Notes: generated from the letters alone by a model not told the origin. DNA of 33,638 nucleotides from Pseudomonas salomonii (GCF_900107155.1 NZ_FNOX01000025.1:1-33638), one strand, 5' to 3'; positions 16,051-24,826 are shown, numbered from the stretch's first letter. Program-made: numbers and translations.

Positions 16051-17224
16051 AGATAAGCGGCGTGCCAGCTACACGGCGTCCGCTTAAGAAACACAGGCTT
16101 CCACCGATAGCCGTCAATGCACCCAACGCATAGAACATGCTGGTCGGTGCAGCGTTGATCAGCAAATAGCCGCAAATCACCGGGCTCATCGCTCCGCCAA
16201 ACGCCGCCAGGTTTTGTGCGCCGTAGTAACTGCCGCGCAATGCGTCGGGGGCGATGGTGTCGATAAACAGGAATTCCGACGGGTAAATGATCATCTCGCC
16301 CAGGGTAAACACGAACATCGCCAGGCACCACGTGAGCAGGCTGTGTGCCTGGCTGAAACCGATCAACCCGGCAATGAACAGCAACGTGCCCAGCACGATC
16401 CAGTAGCGCAACTGTTCGCGCTTGAGAAACCGGCCAATCTGGTACTGCATCACAATCACGGTGATGGCGTTGCAGGCCAGCACTGCCGACAAAATCTTCA
16501 GCGCCTCGGCGGGTTTGTAGGCCACCAGCAGAAACTGCGACAGATACAGGGTGTAGCGCCCGTGGACAATGGTGCTCAACAGGCTGCCACTGGTGAACAG
16601 GATCAGCGTGCGGTCACTGCGCAAGGTGCGCAGGGTGCTGAGGAAGCTCAAGGGTTTGTGGCTGTCATCGCGCTGGGTTGGTGGAATGCCGATCATCAGG
16701 AACAGGCTGCCAAACGCAATGGCGCTGGCGATCAAAAACGGCGCCAGTGGCATATGCCCGGCAATCACTACGCCGATCATCGGCCCTGTGGCGTAGCCGA
16801 CGTTGGTCAGTGTGTAACGCAGGGAAAACACCTTGGCGCGATCTCCCACCGGCAGGTTCTCGCTGATGATGGCTTTGGAGCCGATCAGGAACAGCGCCGA
16901 GGCGGCTTCGGTAATCACCAGGGTCAGGGTGGTGAGATAGAGGTTGCTGGCAAACGTCAGCAACAGAAAACCGATGGAGCTGGAGAGCATGGCCAGGATC
17001 AGCAGCTTGCGCTTTTCCAGGCGGTCGATGATGTAGCCGCCATACAGGCCCAGCAACGTGGCGATGAACACGGCAATGCCCATCAACAGGCCGATGTCCT
17101 GCTGGTTGAGGCCCAGTCGGGTACTCAAGAGCAAGGCCAGCAAGGGGCTGGTCATGGCGCGGCTGACCACGATGGTCACCGAGCAGATCATCAGGCGGCG
17201 AATTACCAGGGAATAGGTGGCCAC
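16049..17224 (-). CDS. Major facilitator superfamily transporter
   Basis: An MFS permease with about twelve hydrophobic segments. The loop motif between helices 2 and 3 (GGYIIDRLEKRKLLIL) matches the MFS signature GxxxDRxGRRxxL, and a second half-repeat follows after the central loop near residue 190. It resembles YfcJ/MdtH-like drug or metabolite exporters, but the substrate cannot be told. The start is uncertain: no ATG precedes the first helix properly. Candidates are GTG at 17224 (chosen; AAGGA 14 bases upstream), TTG at 17278 inside the REP edge, or ATG at 17191, which would begin within helix 1. REP elements flank it on both sides. Confidence 0.85.
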   Translation of the reverse strand: MATYSLVIRRLMICSVTIVVSRAMTSPLLALLLSTRLGLNQQDIGLLMGIAVFIATLLGLYGGYIIDRLEKRKLLILAMLSSSIGFLLLTFASNLYLTTLTLVITEAASALFLIGSKAIISENLPVGDRAKVFSLRYTLTNVGYATGPMIGVVIAGHMPLAPFLIASAIAFGSLFLMIGIPPTQRDDSHKPLSFLSTLRTLRSDRTLILFTSGSLLSTIVHGRYTLYLSQFLLVAYKPAEALKILSAVLACNAITVIVMQYQIGRFLKREQLRYWIVLGTLLFIAGLIGFSQAHSLLTWCLAMFVFTLGEMIIYPSEFLFIDTIAPDALRGSYYGAQNLAAFGGAMSPVICGYLLINAAPTSMFYALGALTAIGGSLCFLSGRRVAGTPLI

Positions 17225-17276
17225 GGTGGGGGCGAGCGTCCTTGTTATTACACAATTCAAATCTGAACACAGATCC

Positions 17277-17369
17277 AATGTGGGAGCTGGCTTGCCTGCG
17301 ATATCGGTGGGTCAGCTTGCTTATTGCTTACTGGCCCACCGCTATCGCAGGCAAGCCAGCTCCCACATT
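17277..17369. repeat. REP pair (BIME-like)
   Basis: AATGTGGGAGCTGGCTTGCC and GGCAAGCCAGCTCCCACATT flank a centre in which ATATCGGTGG and CCACCGCTAT also pair. It separates the MFS gene from the ABC substrate-binding protein gene. Same subtype as the copy at 1863-1955. Confidence 0.9.
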
Positions 17370-17382
17370 CTAGATCGTGTGT

Positions 17383-18204
17383 TTACTGGCCTGCATTGAT
17401 GGAGATTTTTTCCACCGCACCTCGCTCCAGATCCCACTTCTTGAGGATCTTGCCGTAGGTGCCATCCTCAATCATGCCCTGCAGCGCCTCACTGATCGCC
17501 GTGACCAACTCGGTGTTGCTCTTCTCAATCCCCAGCCCCGTGAACTGCTTGGAAATCGCCAGGCCCACCGGCTTGTACTTGCCCTTGTCCAGCGACATCA
17601 AATAAGGAATCGTCTCGCTGCCCTGCATCGCCGCATCCAGACGGTTCTGCTGCAACTGCGCCCGCGCATCTGCCGAGCCTTCGGTGCCGATCACCACAAT
17701 GGCTGGCTTACCGACCGCTTCGCAGTTTTCCTTGCTCCACGCGGCAATTTCCGACGGCCAGGTAGTACGGCGGCTGGTGCCGACTTTTTTACCGCACAGG
17801 TCAGTCAATGCCTGGAGGTCTTCACGCTTGGCCAGGGTGTACAGCTGCGGGCCACTGGTGAAGTAGTCGATGAAGGTCACGGACTTCTGGCGTTCGGCGG
17901 TGTCGCTCATGCCCGACAGCACAATGTCGACGCGCTTGGTGGTCAGGCCGCTGAGCATCTGCTCGAAGCCGGTTTCCTGCCACTTGATCTTCACACCCAG
18001 GCGCTCGGCCAGGGCGTTACCCAGGTCGAAATCCAGGCCCGTGAGCTTGTTGGTAGCGGTGTCCTTGAAATCCATCGGCGGGTAGTTCGGCACGATGGCC
18101 GCGCTGATCTCACCCTTGTCCTTGATTGCCGCCGGCAATGCCGCGAACACAAACGTGGAGGCCATCAGGCCTGCGAGCAACGTGGGGATAAACAATTTTT
18201 TCAT
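17383..18204 (-). CDS. Amino-acid ABC transporter periplasmic binding protein
   Basis: A 273-residue periplasmic solute-binding protein of family 3 (SBP_bac_3). A signal peptide covers residues 1-21 (MKKLFIPTLLAGLMASTFVFA). The mature part shows the family hallmarks GLDFDLGNALAERLG, VDIVLSGMSDTAERQKSVTFIDY (the ligand-contacting region) and a LGIEKSNTELVTAISEAL hinge. Homologues deliver polar or charged amino acids to the membrane permease. It is the third gene of a set with the permease and ATPase upstream (25- and 24-base gaps). The specificity is unknown; the argininosuccinate-lyase-like gene nearby hints at an arginine- or citrulline-related compound. Confidence 0.93.
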   Translation of the reverse strand: MKKLFIPTLLAGLMASTFVFAALPAAIKDKGEISAAIVPNYPPMDFKDTATNKLTGLDFDLGNALAERLGVKIKWQETGFEQMLSGLTTKRVDIVLSGMSDTAERQKSVTFIDYFTSGPQLYTLAKREDLQALTDLCGKKVGTSRRTTWPSEIAAWSKENCEAVGKPAIVVIGTEGSADARAQLQQNRLDAAMQGSETIPYLMSLDKGKYKPVGLAISKQFTGLGIEKSNTELVTAISEALQGMIEDGTYGKILKKWDLERGAVEKISINAGQ

Positions 18205-18229
18205 GGGGGCGTTCTCGTTAGTTTTTTAG

Positions 18230-18994
18230 TTAAGTGCGAACGGCAGAAATAAAGCTTTGGGTACGCGGGTTTTGTGGGCTTATTAGAATTTCTTCAGGGC
18301 TGCCGGCTTCCACAATCTGGCCGGCATCCATAAACACCATGCGGTTGGACACTTCGCGGGCGAAGCCCAGCTCATGGGTGACCACGATCATGGTCATGCC
18401 GGTGGTGGCCAAATCGCGCATCACCGACAGCACTTCGCCGACCAGCTCCGGGTCGAGGGCTGACGTGGGTTCGTCAAACAGCATCAGCTTGGGGCGCATC
18501 GCCAACGCACGGGCAATGGCCACACGCTGTTGCTGGCCGCCCGACAATTCCACCGGGTAAGCATTGCGCTTGTCCGCCAGCCCCACGCGGGCCAGCAACT
18601 CCAGCGCGTCTTCGATGGCTTCCTTGGGCGAGCGCTTGAGCACCTGCACCGGGCCTTCGATGATGTTCTGCAACACGGTCATATGCGGGAACAAATTGAA
18701 GCGCTGAAACACCATGCCGGTGGCCAGGCGCTGGCGGGCGATCTGCGATTCATTCATCTCATGCAGTTTGTTGCCGACCACCCGGTAACCGACCAGCTCG
18801 CCGTCGACCCACAGGCCGCCCTTGTCGATTTTTTCCAGCTGATTGACGCAACGCAGCAGGGTGCTTTTGCCCGAGCCGGACGGGCCGATGATGCACATCA
18901 CTTCGCCTTGCTCGACCTCGATATTGATGTCGCGCAGCGCGTGATACTGGTCGTAATACTTGTTCAGGTTGACGGCCTTGACGATGCTTCTCAT
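18230..18994 (-). CDS. Amino-acid ABC transporter ATP-binding protein
   Basis: A 254-residue ABC ATPase of the polar amino-acid uptake group (GlnQ/HisP-like). Walker A is GPSGSGKST at residues 37-45, the signature LSGGQQQR at 150-157, and Walker B LMLFDEPTSALDP at 170-182. The switch His is in VVTHELGFA. Compared with GlnQ it has a short insertion after the Walker A helix (residues 56-78, GGLWVDGELVGYRVVGNKLHEM) as in HisP/AotP-like members. It is the second of three ABC genes. It couples ATP hydrolysis to import by the permease encoded just upstream. Confidence 0.95.
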   Translation of the reverse strand: MRSIVKAVNLNKYYDQYHALRDINIEVEQGEVMCIIGPSGSGKSTLLRCVNQLEKIDKGGLWVDGELVGYRVVGNKLHEMNESQIARQRLATGMVFQRFNLFPHMTVLQNIIEGPVQVLKRSPKEAIEDALELLARVGLADKRNAYPVELSGGQQQRVAIARALAMRPKLMLFDEPTSALDPELVGEVLSVMRDLATTGMTMIVVTHELGFAREVSNRMVFMDAGQIVEAGSPEEILISPQNPRTQSFISAVRT

Positions 18995-19018
18995 GGGGCA
19001 AATCTCCTCAACCCAAAC

Positions 19019-19897
19019 TTACGAACGCTTGCCGGCGCCGCGGGCAAAACGACGCTCGAGGCGGCTCTGACCAAATGAAAGAACAGTCACCACCGCCAGG
19101 TACCAGATGCCGGCCACAATCAGCAGCTCCATGACCCGCGCGTTGGCGTAGTAGATGTTTTGCGCGTTGTGCAGCAGTTCCGAGTACTGGATCACACTGG
19201 CCAGGCTGGTCATTTTCACCATGCTGATGAACTCGTTGCCTACAGGCGGAATGATCACCCGCATGGCCTGCGGCAGAATCACCCTACGCAGTGCTTGCAG
19301 GCTCGGCATGCCGATGGACTTGGCGGCTTCATACTGGCCCGTGTCGACCGAGAGCAAACCGGCACGCACCACTTCGGCGGTGTACGCGCCCTGGTTGATG
19401 CTGAGGCCGAGCAGGGCGGCCACGAACGGCGTCATCAGGTCGACGGTGTCGATGCTGAACAGGCCGGGAATCGCGATCACCGGGAAAATCAGCGCCAGGT
19501 TGAACCACAGCAGCAGCTGCAAAATCAGCGGCGTACCGCGGAACAGCCAGGTGTAAGTGATGGCCACATAACGCAGGATCGGGTTGGCCGACATGCGCAT
19601 GATCGCTGTGATCACCCCGATCACCACGCCGAGCGCCATCGCCAGGATCGACATGACGATGGTGTTGACCAGGCCCCAGAGGATGGCTTCAGACGTGAGG
19701 AACTGGCCGATGTAGGACCATTCGATCTGCCCGTTGGCAAATGCGCGCAGCAGCGCGGCCAGGGCGATCACGATCAAGGTGGCAAAAAACATCCGCCCGT
19801 AATACCGCCTCGGCACGTGCTCGTACTGCGTGATATCGAACTGGTTCTCGGACAACTTGCGCTCGGCTTCCAAGCGCTCCGCCGGGGTTTGGTTCAT
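19019..19897 (-). CDS. Amino-acid ABC transporter permease
   Basis: A 292-residue inner-membrane permease of the His/Glu/Gln/Arg/opine family. A cytoplasmic N-terminal extension of about 30 residues precedes the membrane helices. The family helix LRYVAITYTWLFRGTPLILQLLLW is present at about residues 125-148, and the EAA loop is EAAKSIGMPSLQALRRVILPQAMRVIIPP at about 206-234. A single permease gene implies a homodimer. It is the first gene of the ABC set and is separated from the argH-like gene upstream by a repeat-filled gap of about 260 bases, so cotranscription with it is uncertain. Confidence 0.94.
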   Translation of the reverse strand: MNQTPAERLEAERKLSENQFDITQYEHVPRRYYGRMFFATLIVIALAALLRAFANGQIEWSYIGQFLTSEAILWGLVNTIVMSILAMALGVVIGVITAIMRMSANPILRYVAITYTWLFRGTPLILQLLLWFNLALIFPVIAIPGLFSIDTVDLMTPFVAALLGLSINQGAYTAEVVRAGLLSVDTGQYEAAKSIGMPSLQALRRVILPQAMRVIIPPVGNEFISMVKMTSLASVIQYSELLHNAQNIYYANARVMELLIVAGIWYLAVVTVLSFGQSRLERRFARGAGKRS

Positions 19898-19926
19898 GGT
19901 GATTCTCCAAAAAATACGTGTTGCTT

Positions 19927-20047
19927 GATCGTTCCCACGCTCTGCGTGGGAATGCCGCCTCGGACGCTCCGCGTCCCGCTGTTAGTGCGTGGCTTGGCGA
20001 CGCGGAGCGTCACAGGATGCATTCCCACGCAGAGCGTGGGAACGATC
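19927..20047. repeat. Large inverted-repeat intergenic element (full copy)
   Basis: The outer arms GATCGTTCCCACGCTCTGCG and CGCAGAGCGTGGGAACGATC are perfect, with inner pairs around GACGCTCCGCGTC and GACGCGGAGCGTC. It is the complete form of the element at 1-93, about 120 bases long and non-coding. It lies between the argH-like gene and the ABC permease gene. Confidence 0.92.
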
Positions 20048-20097
20048 GTCAAAAAACGACTACCGCTGTACTCGGTCCCACGGTTGAAACCCGATCC

Positions 20098-20127
20098 AAT
20101 GTGGGAGCTGGCTTGCCTGCGAAAGCG
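20098..20127. repeat. Single (unpaired) REP unit
   Basis: AATGTGGGAGCTGGCTTGCC followed by TGCGAAAGCG matches one arm of the REP pairs at 1863 and 17277. No inverted partner is seen within 100 bases, so this is an orphan unit. Confidence 0.8.
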
Positions 20128-20155
20128 CCAGTCAGCTCACCACACCGGCCCAGGC

Positions 20156-21583
20156 CTAAATCCGAAACCCTTGATAACCCTCAACCCACTTCTGCTGCTC
20201 AGCCAACGCCACCTTCAACCGCCCAATCTGCTCTCTCACCCGCTCCGGCGCCGTGCCACCCCACCCACTGCGCGCCGCAATCGCCGCCTCCAGGGTCAGG
20301 CACTCACGCACCTCAGGCAGCAACCTCGCGTCCACCTGCGCCAACATCGCCGGCGAGGCTTCCCACAGCTCAATCTCATGCTGCTCACAGGCCTGCACCA
20401 ACGCGCCGGTAATCTCATGCGCCTCTTTAAACGGCACACCGCGAGTGGCCAACCAATCCGCCACCTCGGTCGCCAAGGTGAAGCCCATCGGTGCCTGGCG
20501 TCGCAGTTCTTCCACCTGCACCTGCATGGTTGCCACCATCCCGGCCATCGCCGGCAGCACCAGCAGCAAGGTGTCGACGCTGTCCAGCACACTGTGTTTG
20601 TCTTCACTCAAATCGCGGTTGTACGACAGCGGCAAGGATTTGAGTGTCGACATCAACCCGGTCAGGTTGCCAATCAAACGCCCAGCCTTGCCCCGCGCCA
20701 ATTCGGCGATGTCCGGGTTCTTTTTCTGCGGCATGATCGAGCTGCCGGTGGCGTAGGCATCGTCCAGCACCACCCAGCGAAACTGGCGCGACGACCACAG
20801 GCAAAACTCCTCCGACAGCCGCGAAATACTCACCCCGAGCATGCCCGCCACAAACAGGAATTCCGCCACATGGTCACGGCTGGCGACGGCATCGATGGAG
20901 TTTTCGCACGGCCCGGTGTAGCCCATTTCCTTGGCCGAATGCTCAGGCTGGCGTGCAATGGCAGAACCGGCCATCGCCGCGGCACCCAACGGCGACAATG
21001 CCGTGCGCGCATCCCAATCCACCAACCGTTGCACATCACGCAGCATCGACTGGGCGTGGGCCAACAAGTGATGGGCAAACACAATCGGTTGCGCCTGCTG
21101 CAAATGGGTGAACCCTGGGCAAATGCTGTCGATGTGCTGCTCGGCCTGCTCCACCAGCGCCTGCTGCAAACCCAACACCTCGCTGGTGAGAGTGCGCGCA
21201 TGGTCGCGCAGGAACAGACGCAGGTCATTGGCGGTTTGGTCGTTACGCGAACGCCCGGCGCGCAACTTGCCGCCCAGGGCGCCCAGGCGCTCGGTCAATA
21301 CGCGTTCGATAAAAGTGTGTACGTCCTCGTCATCCAGGGTTGGATGCAGGCGCCCGGCGGCGAAATCGTCACCGATACGGTCCAGGGCTTCGAGGGTGCG
21401 CAAGGTCTCCGACTCATCCAGCAAACCGGCGCGCTGCAACTCACGGGCATGGGCACGGGAGCCGGCCAGGTCGTAGGGCGTCAGGCGGAAATAGCGCTCG
21501 GGGCAGCGCGACAACGCCGCCAAGGCAGCAGACGGACCGGTCTTGAAACGCGCGCCCCAAAGGCGATCGGTGGGCTGGGACAT
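20156..21583 (-). CDS. Argininosuccinate lyase family protein (ArgH-like paralogue)
   Basis: A 475-residue fumarase/aspartase-superfamily lyase of the argininosuccinate-lyase type, which splits argininosuccinate into arginine and fumarate. The superfamily signature GSSIMPQKKNPD is at residues 280-291, with the flexible-loop catalytic Ser at 281/282. SRNDQ (112-116) and TxLQ with His160 (FTHLQQAQP) are present, so it should be active. The typical N-terminal WGxRF block is intact. Position next to an amino-acid ABC transporter and divergence from a LysR gene suggest a catabolic or specialised paralogue, separate from biosynthetic argH, although this cannot be proven without the rest of the genome. 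Confidence 0.9.
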   Translation of the reverse strand: MSQPTDRLWGARFKTGPSAALAALSRCPERYFRLTPYDLAGSRAHARELQRAGLLDESETLRTLEALDRIGDDFAAGRLHPTLDDEDVHTFIERVLTERLGALGGKLRAGRSRNDQTANDLRLFLRDHARTLTSEVLGLQQALVEQAEQHIDSICPGFTHLQQAQPIVFAHHLLAHAQSMLRDVQRLVDWDARTALSPLGAAAMAGSAIARQPEHSAKEMGYTGPCENSIDAVASRDHVAEFLFVAGMLGVSISRLSEEFCLWSSRQFRWVVLDDAYATGSSIMPQKKNPDIAELARGKAGRLIGNLTGLMSTLKSLPLSYNRDLSEDKHSVLDSVDTLLLVLPAMAGMVATMQVQVEELRRQAPMGFTLATEVADWLATRGVPFKEAHEITGALVQACEQHEIELWEASPAMLAQVDARLLPEVRECLTLEAAIAARSGWGGTAPERVREQIGRLKVALAEQQKWVEGYQGFRI

Positions 21584-21776
21584 CGGTATTCCTCACGCTT
21601 TTTTTTAGAAGAGTCGGAGGCAGTAAAAATAAGATTTCAACTAGACTGAACCAGCGTCTGACGCGCCGTATTCAAGGTTGCCAAGGGCGGATGTTTATGT
21701 TCATTATCGCCGCCTGGCTATGTTCAAGGATTGGGTTGAAGCCTGTTGAATATGGCACTTGAGGTCAACGCGTATT

Positions 21777-22736
21777 ATGGAAACCCCACTTTCCACTTCT
21801 GGAAACGTACCGCCAAAACCCGGCACACGACCGCCCTTGCAACTGAGCGGGCTGGACTTCAAATTGCTGCGCGTGTTCATGGCCGTGGTCGAAGCTGGCG
21901 GCTTCAGCGCCGCACAAAACGAGCTGAATGTGGGCCTGGCGGCCATCAGTAAACAGATCTCCGACCTCGAAATTCGCATCGGCATGCGCCTGTGCACACG
22001 GGGCCGCGAAGGATTCGGCCTGACCGAAGAAGGCAAATTGGTGTATCAAGCGTCCATCGAGTTATTTACCTCGGTAGACAGTTTTCGCGACAAGCTTAGT
22101 TCGGCGCAAAACGAGCTGATTGGCGACCTTAGTGTCGGCGTTATTGATAACACCGTGTCCGACGTTAATTCGCCGCTAATTAACGCATTAGGGAAACTAC
22201 ACAGCGAATCGCCAAAAATTAGATTGCGCCTGCATGCCTCGCAGTTGGACGAAGTTGAGCGCGGCGTGGTGGAAGGGCGGCTGATTGTCGGCATCGTGCC
22301 GGTGTACCAGCGCCGAGAAGAATTCGACTACTTCCCCCTCTACGAAGAAAAAGCCCACGCCTACTGCGCCGTAGGACACCCGCTGTTCAACGCGAGCGAC
22401 ATCACCCCAGAGGTGCTGCGCCAATACGAAGTGGTCAACCACCGGTACGCGATCCATAGCGACAAAGCCAACTTCGTCACCTACGACAGCCAGTCCGCGT
22501 CGGCCTCACAGGTGGAAGCCGTGGCCATCCTGATCCTCACCGGCCGCTTCCTGGGCTTCCTGCCGGAACACTACGCAGCGCCACTGGTCAGGGAAGGGCG
22601 CCTGCGCCCAATGTGCCCGGAACAGGTTCACCTGAGCACGGCGTTTAACCTGATTTTGCGCCATAACGCGCCGAGAAGCCCGATGGTGAAAGCGTTTGCG
22701 ACGGCGCTGGGCGTGGACCTGAGATCTCCCGTGTAA
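21777..22736 (+). CDS. LysR-family regulator, divergent from the argH-like gene
   Basis: A 319-residue LysR-type regulator with an unusually long lead before the helix-turn-helix. The winged HTH covers about residues 22-82 (LDFKLLRVFMAVVEAGGFSAAQNELNVGLAAISKQISDLEIRIG) and the PBP-like effector domain runs to the end. I choose the ATG at 21777 because the frame's earlier start is a TTG. Divergence from the argH-like gene (193-base gap) makes that gene, and perhaps the ABC transporter, the likely targets. The stretch 22100-22230 is visibly more AT-rich than the rest. Confidence 0.9.
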   Translation: METPLSTSGNVPPKPGTRPPLQLSGLDFKLLRVFMAVVEAGGFSAAQNELNVGLAAISKQISDLEIRIGMRLCTRGREGFGLTEEGKLVYQASIELFTSVDSFRDKLSSAQNELIGDLSVGVIDNTVSDVNSPLINALGKLHSESPKIRLRLHASQLDEVERGVVEGRLIVGIVPVYQRREEFDYFPLYEEKAHAYCAVGHPLFNASDITPEVLRQYEVVNHRYAIHSDKANFVTYDSQSASASQVEAVAILILTGRFLGFLPEHYAAPLVREGRLRPMCPEQVHLSTAFNLILRHNAPRSPMVKAFATALGVDLRSPV

Positions 22737-22782
22737 TCCGTTTATTGATTTGAAATTGGATTGATTTCTAACGGCTCTAAAA

Positions 22783-22802
22783 AACTGTCAGATCTGACAG
22801 TT
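22783..22802. promoter_or_regulatory. Perfect 20-bp palindrome
   Basis: AACTGTCAGATCTGACAGTT is a perfect palindrome, 46 bases after the LysR stop codon and 62 bases before the start of a small secreted-protein gene. It could be a regulator binding site for the latter gene, or a small transcript-end hairpin. There is no T run, which makes termination less likely. Confidence 0.5.
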
Positions 22803-22864
22803 CCAGGGCGGTTTCTCTTGGCTCAATCATGGAGGTCCATTATTTCAGTCGAGGAAGCGCCATT

Positions 22865-23077
22865 ATGAAAATGCCAGTTCGTAAACTCAGCAGTTGCGTT
22901 GCAACCTGTCTGATGATGTTTACGTGTGCAGCGTATGCCGCAGATGCTACGTATTCTTGCAGGTCCGTCTCGACGAAAGGGCCTCTCACTACTGTGACGG
23001 CAAGCTCTCAAGCGGATGCAGAGAAAAAGGCTTCCGAAATGTATAGCGGCCGCGCCTTCAGTTGTACCAAGCAATAA
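22865..23077 (+). CDS. Small secreted protein of unknown function
   Basis: A 70-residue protein with a clear signal peptide (residues 1-25, ending AAYAAD). The mature part of about 45 residues is Ser/Thr-rich with two Cys (YSCRS and FSCTKQ), which could form a disulfide. The start at 22865 has GAGGAAG nine bases upstream; the longer open frame from 22829 is not credible. No family is recognised. The perfect palindrome 62 bases upstream may control it. Confidence 0.75.
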   Translation: MKMPVRKLSSCVATCLMMFTCAAYAADATYSCRSVSTKGPLTTVTASSQADAEKKASEMYSGRAFSCTKQ

Positions 23078-23315
23078 CGATGCTGATCGTCCCCATAAGA
23101 AAGCGTTAGTACACGGTAAAAATCAGAGGGGGAGTTTTCTCCCTCTCTAATGAAGGCGAGTTCAAACGTGTTAATGGCTGGATCGTGGATTACAGCATCA
23201 GGCACCGATGCAGTTCGCCATCCAGCCTCACATCGACCCACTGTGGGAGCTCACGAGCCCCAGCGAGGCAGCGATGGGATCGACTCGGGTTCCCCGTCGA
23301 CCCCATCCACCCGCA

Positions 23316-23972
23316 TCACCGCTGCAACTTGGCGCGCTTCTTCTTCGAATGAAAATGCCGAAAATGCGCATCCTGCGCCGCCGCCAGCAACTCCCGATCC
23401 CCACGCGTATCGCCCCAGGCCCGTAGCCGATACTCGCCCAAATCCCCATACACCGCCTCAAGGCGCAGCACCTTGTTCTCACAGCGGCAATTATTCCCCG
23501 TGAGCTTGCCCGTCAACACCCCGTCGACCACCTCAAGCTCAGTGCCGATCAACTTGATGCCCAGCCGATTCGCAAACGGCTGCAACACCAACGCCGGCGA
23601 CGCCGAACACAGCGTCACCACCGCTCCCGACTTCACCTCATCCGCCACCGACTGCAAACCACTCGGGCGCATCAACTTGCCCCAGGTGCGCTGGCAATAC
23701 GCCTCAGCCTGCTGCTGCACCCACGCCTTCTCCACGCCCGTCATAAAGGTGCGGATCAACTGCGCCTTCAACTCATCCCGGCTGATCTGCTGCAGCAAAA
23801 AACGCAGCCCAGGCACGGCGAGTTTGACCATCCGGCCGTAGAACTCAACGGGGCCAAAGGCGAATTTGAGGAAGGGCACGAAACTGTCGTGGTGGGTGAG
23901 GGTGCCGTCGAAGTCAAAGACGGAGAGTACTTTGGCGTCGATGGGGCCGGCTTCGAGCATGTCTGGGTTCAC
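23316..23972 (-). CDS. HAD-IB family phosphatase (SerB-like)
   Basis: A 218-residue HAD hydrolase of the IB subfamily. Motif I is DFDGT (Asp20 nucleophile, Asp22 acid/base), motif II is TLCSASPALVLQPF, and motif III/IV is WGDTRGDRE. The helical cap between residues 30 and 95 is typical of phosphoserine-phosphatase-like members. The start is GTG at 23972 with AAGGA seven bases upstream; ATG at 23960 is the alternative. The substrate is probably a phosphorylated small molecule. It is the last gene with normal high GC before the accessory block. Confidence 0.9.
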   Translation of the reverse strand: MNPDMLEAGPIDAKVLSVFDFDGTLTHHDSFVPFLKFAFGPVEFYGRMVKLAVPGLRFLLQQISRDELKAQLIRTFMTGVEKAWVQQQAEAYCQRTWGKLMRPSGLQSVADEVKSGAVVTLCSASPALVLQPFANRLGIKLIGTELEVVDGVLTGKLTGNNCRCENKVLRLEAVYGDLGEYRLRAWGDTRGDRELLAAAQDAHFRHFHSKKKRAKLQR

Positions 23973-24340
23973 GGGTGGTCCTTGATCAGGTGGGGCGATT
24001 TCATAGCGTTCTGACTGGCGCTTGCCTGCCGGGGTTCAGGTTGATGGTTCAGCCGGGTCGCTGCGGGTCAGCCTCTGCGCTCTTCTTTGTGCGTGCGACG
24101 GTCACTACGTTTATGGCGATACGAGTTTACTACCCCTGAGCCAGGATTGGGGCTTCTGAGGTTCCGGCACGCTCACTCGAGAATGAGTGCAGGTAGTTCG
24201 TGCAAGTGTTTGGGCTGATTGATTGAACTGCGGGTTGAATTTCCTACATACCACTCGTACCACTTAAAGCGAACTTTCCGATATCTCCTATTTGCTATTT
24301 TTCGTATGGTAAATGCAAAAAACAACAAGGCGTTAACCCT
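23973..24340. other. Intergenic region at the left edge of the accessory block
   Basis: These 368 bases hold no convincing gene. A small hairpin (CACTC-GAGAAT-GAGTG) lies near 24175-24190. Base composition drops from GC-rich to AT-rich between about 24180 and 24300, so the junction of the accessory DNA is probably here. The last 60 bases should contain the hcp promoter, but I cannot assign -35/-10 elements with confidence. No direct repeats or integrase traces were seen. Confidence 0.5.
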
Positions 24341-24826
24341 ATGGCAAACCACGGCTACATGACCATCAGCGGCAAATTCCAAGGTCTGATTTCTGCCAAG
24401 TGTTCGACTCAAGACTCTATCGGCAACAAGTGGCAGGAGGGGCACTGCGACGAGATAATGGTGCTGTCCTTCCACCATAATATGGCTAACAGGGGCAACG
24501 TCAGGACGTCGAGTCATGGGCCGATTGCCATTACCAAAAATATCGACAAATCGTCACCCTTGCTGGCGGTAGCGCTTTCCAACAGGGAAGAGCTCAACTG
24601 CGTCATTAATTTTTACCGTATCGCCCAATCGGGCTGGCATGAAAAATACTACAGCGTCGATATTCGAGGCTGCATCATCACTGACCTCACTGTCGACGTA
24701 CCGCATTCTGTTTTGCATATTGATGCAGAGGCACAAGAGCATGTTGCGCTTAAATATCGCGAAATAATCTGGACTCATCATCAGGCGGGAACAAGTGGCT
24801 TCAGTACTTGGGAGGCAGGCCGGTGA
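24341..24826 (+). CDS. hcp: Type VI secretion Hcp tube protein (orphan, effector-linked)
   Basis: A 161-residue Hcp1-family protein, the subunit of hexameric rings that stack into the type VI secretion tube. The pattern is typical of the Hcp variants that precede effector genes: MANHGYMTISGK.QGLIS..CSTQDSIGNK, DEIMVLSFHHNM, ITKNIDKSSPLLAVALSNREEL, and a late WTHHQAGTSG tail. Hcp proteins are exported without a signal peptide and can carry small effectors in their lumen. The ribosome site is AAGG nine bases upstream. Its stop codon overlaps the GTG start of the next gene (GTGA), so translation is coupled. No other T6SS structural genes are in the window, so the apparatus must be encoded elsewhere. 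Confidence 0.93.
   Translation: MANHGYMTISGKFQGLISAKCSTQDSIGNKWQEGHCDEIMVLSFHHNMANRGNVRTSSHGPIAITKNIDKSSPLLAVALSNREELNCVINFYRIAQSGWHEKYYSVDIRGCIITDLTVDVPHSVLHIDAEAQEHVALKYREIIWTHHQAGTSGFSTWEAGR

Noticed and set aside
1..20127. Repeated palindromic units considered as CRISPR repeats
   Set aside because: They are scattered singly or in inverted pairs, have no regular spacers and no cas genes are present; they fit REP/BIME elements.
19160..21649. An 829-codon open frame on the plus strand across the ABC permease and argH-like genes
   Set aside because: It is the reverse-strand shadow of high-GC genes; the product is low-complexity (His/Gln/Arg-rich), matches no fold, and both opposite-strand genes have full family motifs.
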